Assembly: GCF_029626175.1 (NCBI RefSeq)
Contig: NZ_JARUBM010000002.1
Span: 6,217,001-6,281,000 of the forward strand
Length of the DNA: 64,000 nucleotides
Origin: Micromonospora sp. WMMD1082
GTDB taxonomy: Bacteria > Actinomycetota > Actinomycetes > Mycobacteriales > Micromonosporaceae
Direction of reading: 5' to 3'
The position numbers and the translations under genes were made by a program. A model generated the notes under the pieces. That model was not told the DNA's origin, did not search any database, and worked only from the letters and a program-made list of their open reading frames with translations. Numbering within the stretch: the first letter of the stretch is position 1; each line of letters starts with the position of its first letter. Below are positions 60,220 to 64,000 of this stretch, in pieces.

Positions 60220-61230
60220 TCAGCGGCGGGGTGGCGGGCCGACGCTGCGGCGGGCGACCAGCGACGGCGCGATGGTCGCGCGCAACGCGCCACCGCTGGC
60301 CGACTCGATCTGGGCCAGCAGCATCTCCAGGCTCGCCCGGGCCACCGCGCCGAAGTCCGGCCGCACGGTGGTCAGCGGCGGGATGAAGTAGGCGGCCTCC
60401 GGCACGTCGTCGAAGCCGACCACACTGATGTCGTCCGGCACCCGGAGGCCGTGCTCGTGCAGTGCCCGCAGCACGCCGAGAGCCAGGTGATCGTTGGCGG
60501 TGAAGACGGCGGTGACGTCGGTCATCCGGGCCAGCATCTGCCCGCACCGGTAGCCGGCCGCCGCGGACCAGTCCGCCGGCACCAGCGGCGGGACCTCCGC
60601 GCCGGCCGCGAGCAGCGCCGCCCGCCAGCCCTCGATGCGGCCCGCGCTGTCGAACCAGTCGGACGGCCCGGAGACGTGCCAGACCGTACGGTGGCCGGCG
60701 TCGAGCAGGTGCTGCGTCGCGGCCCGGGCGCCAGCGGCCTGATCCACCGTGACCAGCGGCATCGGCCGGTGCGGGTCACCGTCGACGGTGACCAGCGGCA
60801 CGTCCTTGGGCAGGCGTTCCAGCGCCTCGCCGGCCGACTCCACCGGCGCGATCACCACGATGCCGGCCACCCGGTGGGCCAGGTGCCGCTCGACCACCGC
60901 GGAGATCGATCGGTGGTCGAGGCTGCGCACGCTGCCCACGCTGACCGCGAAGCCGGCCTCGGCGGCCGTCTGCTCCAGCGCGGCGAGCAGCGAGGCCGGG
61001 CCGTAGAGGGTGGTGTTCTGGGCGACCACGCCGATCACCTGCGACCGGCCGGTGACCAGCGCGCGGGCCGCCCGGTTCGGCCGGTAGCCGAGCTCGGCGA
61101 TGGCCGCCTGGACCCGCAGCCGGGTCTGCTCGCGTACGTTCGGGTGACCGTTGAGCACCCGCGACACCGTCTGGTGGGAGACACCAGCGAGGCGGGCCAC
61201 GTCCGTCATCGCAGGATCGCGTACGGCCAT
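60220..61230 (-). CDS. LacI-family transcriptional regulator, arabinose-type
   Basis: 336 aa. N-terminal LacI helix-turn-helix TDVARLAGVSHQTVSRVLNG with hinge helix RPNRAARALVTGRS, followed by a periplasmic-binding-protein-like ligand domain ending VVGFDDVPEAAYFIPPLTTV. GGGGAG lies 7 nt before the ATG. It stands between the GH127 gene and araA, so it most likely represses both and the ABC importer in the absence of arabinose or an arabino-oligosaccharide. An imperfect operator lies 110 bp upstream of its start (61341), suggesting autoregulation. Confidence 0.88.
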   Translation of the reverse strand: MAVRDPAMTDVARLAGVSHQTVSRVLNGHPNVREQTRLRVQAAIAELGYRPNRAARALVTGRSQVIGVVAQNTTLYGPASLLAALEQTAAEAGFAVSVGSVRSLDHRSISAVVERHLAHRVAGIVVIAPVESAGEALERLPKDVPLVTVDGDPHRPMPLVTVDQAAGARAATQHLLDAGHRTVWHVSGPSDWFDSAGRIEGWRAALLAAGAEVPPLVPADWSAAAGYRCGQMLARMTDVTAVFTANDHLALGVLRALHEHGLRVPDDISVVGFDDVPEAAYFIPPLTTVRPDFGAVARASLEMLLAQIESASGGALRATIAPSLVARRSVGPPPRR

Positions 61231-61340
61231 CTCACACTCCCCGCATGCCGTCGGTCGCCGCGGCCCGTCGACGCCGGCCGGGGCGGCCTGGAACACGATC
61301 CCCTCTCGCGGCGCCCACACCGGCCCGTGCCGTCCGGGTG

Positions 61341-61352
61341 GAGAGCGCTAGA
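61341..61352. promoter_or_regulatory. Imperfect LacI-type site GAGAGCGCTAGA
   Basis: Centred on AGCGCT like the site at 39834 but with mismatches in the outer positions. It lies about 110 nt upstream of the LacI gene start, so it is probably the autoregulatory operator. Confidence 0.45.
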
Positions 61353-61405
61353 TCATGCACAGTCTACGTCAGCGCCGACCCCGGTCGACGGCAGGTCAGG
61401 CGCGT

Positions 61406-61441
61406 GTGACGGGTGTCGGCCGGGCCGCCGACACCCGTCAC
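61406..61441 (-). terminator. Hairpin terminator after araA
   Basis: Perfect 15-nt arms (GTGACGGGTGTCGGC at 61406-61420 and complement at 61427-61441) with a 6-nt loop, 22 nt after the araA stop. It separates the arabinose operon from the LacI gene. No T tract, as is usual in high-GC actinobacteria. Confidence 0.82.
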
Positions 61442-61462
61442 GGCGGCGGGGGTCGACGCCGG

Positions 61463-62965
61463 TCAGAACCCGCGGGCGAGCCGGTAGTACGCCTGGTTCC
61501 ACCGCAGCTCGTCGGCGAACCGGCGGGGGTCGGTGTCGGCGTCGATGACGACCAGCTCCGTACGGCTCATCTCGGCCAGGTCGTGCAGCTCCTCCACCCC
61601 CACCGCCTGGGACAGCACCGTGTGGTGCGGCGCGCCCGCGGTGATCCACGCCTCGGCCGAGCCGGCCAGGTGCGGGCGTGGCCGCCAGACCGCCCGGGCC
61701 ACCGGCAGCCGCCGCAGCGGCTGCGGCGGGGACACCACGTCGACCTCGTTCGCCACCAGCCGGAACCGCTCGCCCATGTCGGCCAGGCCGAGCACCACCG
61801 CCGGGCCCGGTGCGGCGTCGAAGACCAGCCGGACCGGGTCCTCCCGGGCGCCGATGCTCAGCGGGTGGATCTCCACGTTCGGTACGTCGGCGGCGATCGT
61901 GGGGCACACCTCGAGCATGTGGGCGCCGAGCACCAGTTCCTCGCCCGGGGTGAGGTCGTAGGTGTAGTCCTCCATGAACGACGTACCGCCCTCGGCACCG
62001 GCCGCCATCGCCTTGAGCGTGTGGACCAGCACCGAGGTCTTCCAGTCCCCCTCACCGCCGAAGCCGTAGCCGTCGGCCATGAGCCGCTGCACCGCGATGC
62101 CGGGCAGCTGGCGCAGCCCGCCGAGGTCCTCGAAGTTCGTGGTGAACGCACCGAACCCGCCCGCGTCCAGGAACGTACGCAGGCCCAGCTCCAGCCGGGC
62201 GGCGTAGCGCAGCGAGTCGTGCCGCTCGCCACCGGGCCGCAGCGCGGCGGCGACGCGGAAGGTGTCGTCGTACTCCTTGACCAGGTCGTCGATCTGCGCG
62301 TCGGCCACCTCGTCGACCACCCGCACCAGGTCGTTGACCCCGTAGGTGTTCACCGAGACCCCGAAGCGCAACTCCGCCTCGACCTTGTCCCCCTCGGTCA
62401 CCGCGACGTCACGCATGTTGTCGCCGAAGCGCGCCAGGCGCAACGACCGCATCGCCGACCACCCGATCGCCGCCCGGGTCCAGGCGCCGACGCGGGCGAC
62501 CACACGCGGGTCGGAGACGTGCCCGGCGACCGTCTTGCGGGCCACCCCGAGCCGGGTCTGGACGTACCCGAACTCCCGGTCGCCGTGCGCGGCCTGGTTC
62601 AGGTTCATGAAGTCCATGTCGATCTCGTCCCATGGCAGCAGGACGTTGGCCTGGGTGTGCAGGTGCAGCAGCGGTGTCCGCAGCGCGTCCAGACCGGAGA
62701 TCCACATCTTCGCCGGCGAGAAGGTGTGCATCCAGGCGATGACCCCGACCGCCCCCTGCGCCGCGGCATCCCGGCAGACCCGCAGGATGTCGGCGCTGGT
62801 GGTCAGGACGGGCTTCCAGACCACCCGGGCGGGGATGTGCGGCGAGTCGTCGAGCACGGCGGCGATCTGACGGGACTGGTCGGCCACCTGCCGGAGCGTG
62901 TCCTCGCCGTACATCGCCTGGCTTCCGGTGAGAAACCAGACCTCGGGTGCAGGGTGTGTTGCCAT
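61463..62965 (-). CDS. araA: L-arabinose isomerase AraA
   Basis: 500 aa, exactly the length of E. coli AraA. It isomerises L-arabinose to L-ribulose with Mn2+. Metal and active-site residues are recognisable: Glu in [11 protein letters not shown], Glu in [11 protein letters not shown], His in [10 protein letters not shown] and His in [13 protein letters not shown]. The N terminus [22 protein letters not shown] is characteristic. It follows the sugar permease gene by 27 bp on the same strand. araB and araD, which would complete the pathway to xylulose 5-phosphate, are not in the window. Confidence 0.97.
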   Translation of the reverse strand: MATHPAPEVWFLTGSQAMYGEDTLRQVADQSRQIAAVLDDSPHIPARVVWKPVLTTSADILRVCRDAAAQGAVGVIAWMHTFSPAKMWISGLDALRTPLLHLHTQANVLLPWDEIDMDFMNLNQAAHGDREFGYVQTRLGVARKTVAGHVSDPRVVARVGAWTRAAIGWSAMRSLRLARFGDNMRDVAVTEGDKVEAELRFGVSVNTYGVNDLVRVVDEVADAQIDDLVKEYDDTFRVAAALRPGGERHDSLRYAARLELGLRTFLDAGGFGAFTTNFEDLGGLRQLPGIAVQRLMADGYGFGGEGDWKTSVLVHTLKAMAAGAEGGTSFMEDYTYDLTPGEELVLGAHMLEVCPTIAADVPNVEIHPLSIGAREDPVRLVFDAAPGPAVVLGLADMGERFRLVANEVDVVSPPQPLRRLPVARAVWRPRPHLAGSAEAWITAGAPHHTVLSQAVGVEELHDLAEMSRTELVVIDADTDPRRFADELRWNQAYYRLARGF

Positions 62966-62992
62966 GGGAGTTGCCTTCCGCGAGAGGGGCGG

Positions 62993-63982
62993 TCACTTGT
63001 AGCGGATGCCGATGAGGCGTTGGAGCAGGATGAACGCGAAGAGCAGGCCCCCGATCACGATCTTGGTCCACCAGGAGTTGAGACTGCCGTCGAAGGTGAT
63101 CAAGGTCTGGATCACGCCCAGCACCAGCACGCCGAGCACGGTGCCGAAGACGTACCCCGAGCCGCCGGTGAGCACGGTGCCGCCGATGACCACGGCCGCG
63201 ATCACGTCCAGCTCCATCCCGACGGCGATCAGCGGCGCGCCGGAGAGCGTGTAGAACGACAGCAGGATCCCGCCGATCGCCGCGCACAGGCCGCTGATGG
63301 TGTAGACGGCGATCCGGGTACGGCCCACCGGCAGGCCCATCAGCAGCGCCGACTGCGGGTTGCCGCCGATCGCGTACACGTTGCGCCCGAGGCGGGTGTA
63401 CGCCAGCACGTACGCGGCGACCAGGACCACGGCGAACGCGACGAGCACGCTCACCGAGACGAAGTTGCCCCGGGGATCCCCGATCCGGTACTGCGACATG
63501 GTGGTCCAGAAGCCGTCGGCGATCGGGATCGACGCGTTGCTGATGAACGTGCACATGCCGCGGGCGAAGAACATCCCGGCCAGGGTGACGATGAAGGGTT
63601 GGATGTCGAAGAAGTGGATCGCGCAGCCCATCAGGAACCCGAGCGTCGGCCCGATGAGCAGGGCGATGACCAGCACCGGCAACGCGGGCAGGCCCGACTG
63701 GAGCAACCACGCCGAGACCATCGCGGTCATCGCCGCCACCGAGCCCACCGACAGGTCGATGCCGCCGGTGAGGATCACGAAGGTCATTCCGACGGCGATG
63801 ACGAGCAGGAACCCGTTGTCGATGAAGACGTTGAAGACGACCTGCACGTTGGAGAACGCCCGGTACTGGGACACCCCGATGCCGTACATCACCAGCAGCA
63901 GGGCGAGGGTGGCCAGCACCGGCACGTGTCGCCGGGGCAGCCCGGCCCAGCGCGGTCCGGTGCGCAACGAGCTGGTGGTCAT
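62993..63982 (-). CDS. Sugar ABC transporter permease (YjfF/RbsC-like)
   Basis: 329 aa membrane protein with eight to ten helices, of the RbsC/AraH permease family (BPD_transp_2). The segment GMTFVILTGGIDLSVGSVAA near residues 65-84 is diagnostic and YRAFSNVQVVFNVFIDNGFLL resembles YjfF of the galactofuranose importer. With araA it probably imports L-arabinose or furanose sugars. The ATG overlaps the preceding stop (ATGA) and has AGGAG upstream, so another transporter gene lies immediately beyond. Confidence 0.88.
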   Translation of the reverse strand: MTTSSLRTGPRWAGLPRRHVPVLATLALLLVMYGIGVSQYRAFSNVQVVFNVFIDNGFLLVIAVGMTFVILTGGIDLSVGSVAAMTAMVSAWLLQSGLPALPVLVIALLIGPTLGFLMGCAIHFFDIQPFIVTLAGMFFARGMCTFISNASIPIADGFWTTMSQYRIGDPRGNFVSVSVLVAFAVVLVAAYVLAYTRLGRNVYAIGGNPQSALLMGLPVGRTRIAVYTISGLCAAIGGILLSFYTLSGAPLIAVGMELDVIAAVVIGGTVLTGGSGYVFGTVLGVLVLGVIQTLITFDGSLNSWWTKIVIGGLLFAFILLQRLIGIRYK

Positions 63983-64000
63983 GCCGACACCTGCTCCTTC
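63979..64000 (-). CDS. 3' end of an upstream gene, probable second sugar permease
   Basis: The bases before the permease ATG can be read as the end of a same-strand frame with last codons K-E-Q-V-S-A and a TGA overlapping the ATG by 4 bp. Gene order in related importers (ytfT before yjfF) makes a second permease likely. Only seven codons are visible. Confidence 0.35.

Overview
The window is a GC-rich actinobacterial chromosome segment with GTG starts, many 4-bp ATGA/GTGA gene overlaps and long spurious antisense frames. Gene content (Pst system with an actinobacterial PHO box, an EccB protein, a PucR-controlled acyl desaturase pair, GH19/GH51/GH127 secreted enzymes with CBM2/CBM5/CBM13 modules) suggests a Micromonosporaceae member, probably Micromonospora or a close relative. 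That placement is inference from style and content, not a database match.

Layout. 1-4.2 kb: phosphate uptake (pstS-pstC-pstA-pstB plus phoU, all on the minus strand) behind a two-unit PHO box. 4.3-10 kb: a GH63/MGH1-like glycosidase, a small methyltransferase and a heterodimeric ABC exporter whose two ATP sites have degenerated in complementary fashion. 10.2-15.3 kb: a secreted protein and a lipoprotein of unknown function, an orphan EccB, a spermidine-synthase-fold protein and a small membrane protein. 15.3-18.9 kb: membrane fatty acid desaturase, its ferredoxin-reductase-type electron donor and a divergent PucR regulator. 18.9-20.5 kb: a CPA1 Na+/H+ antiporter.

20.5-38.1 kb is an aromatic catabolism island. 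A minus-strand operon pcaIJFHGBDC plus an IclR regulator gene encodes the protocatechuate branch of the beta-ketoadipate pathway. Divergent from it runs an ABC importer translationally coupled to a benzoylformate-decarboxylase-like enzyme, followed by an aromatic aldehyde dehydrogenase, a second IclR regulator, a frameshifted MFS transporter and pobA. Together they can be read as one route: (4-hydroxy)arylglyoxylate to aldehyde to 4-hydroxybenzoate to protocatechuate to succinate and acetyl-CoA. The divergent intergenic region carries two pairs of IclR-like palindromes, each pair in a 19-bp register.

38.2-43.5 kb: PepSY membrane protein, secreted beta-helix protein, GNAT acetyltransferase and a frameshifted acyl-CoA dehydrogenase. 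43.7-46.0 kb holds the most unusual unit: a small EACC1-type protein overlapping a caspase-transmembrane-WD40 protein, the layout of predicted actinobacterial conflict (immunity or programmed death) systems. 46-49.2 kb: small regulators and membrane proteins. 49.2-64 kb: mostly plant-polysaccharide and L-arabinose use (GH51-FN3-CBM2, GH19 chitinase, GH127 with ricin-type repeats, LacI regulator, araA, sugar ABC permeases), interrupted by an AidB/TetR pair, a MarR-GNAT fusion and an MFS exporter.

Three intergenic palindromes that begin with GATC (near 39.7, 47.6 and 55.9 kb) look like members of a dispersed repeat family. No rRNA, tRNA, CRISPR array, insertion sequence or phage gene was recognised.
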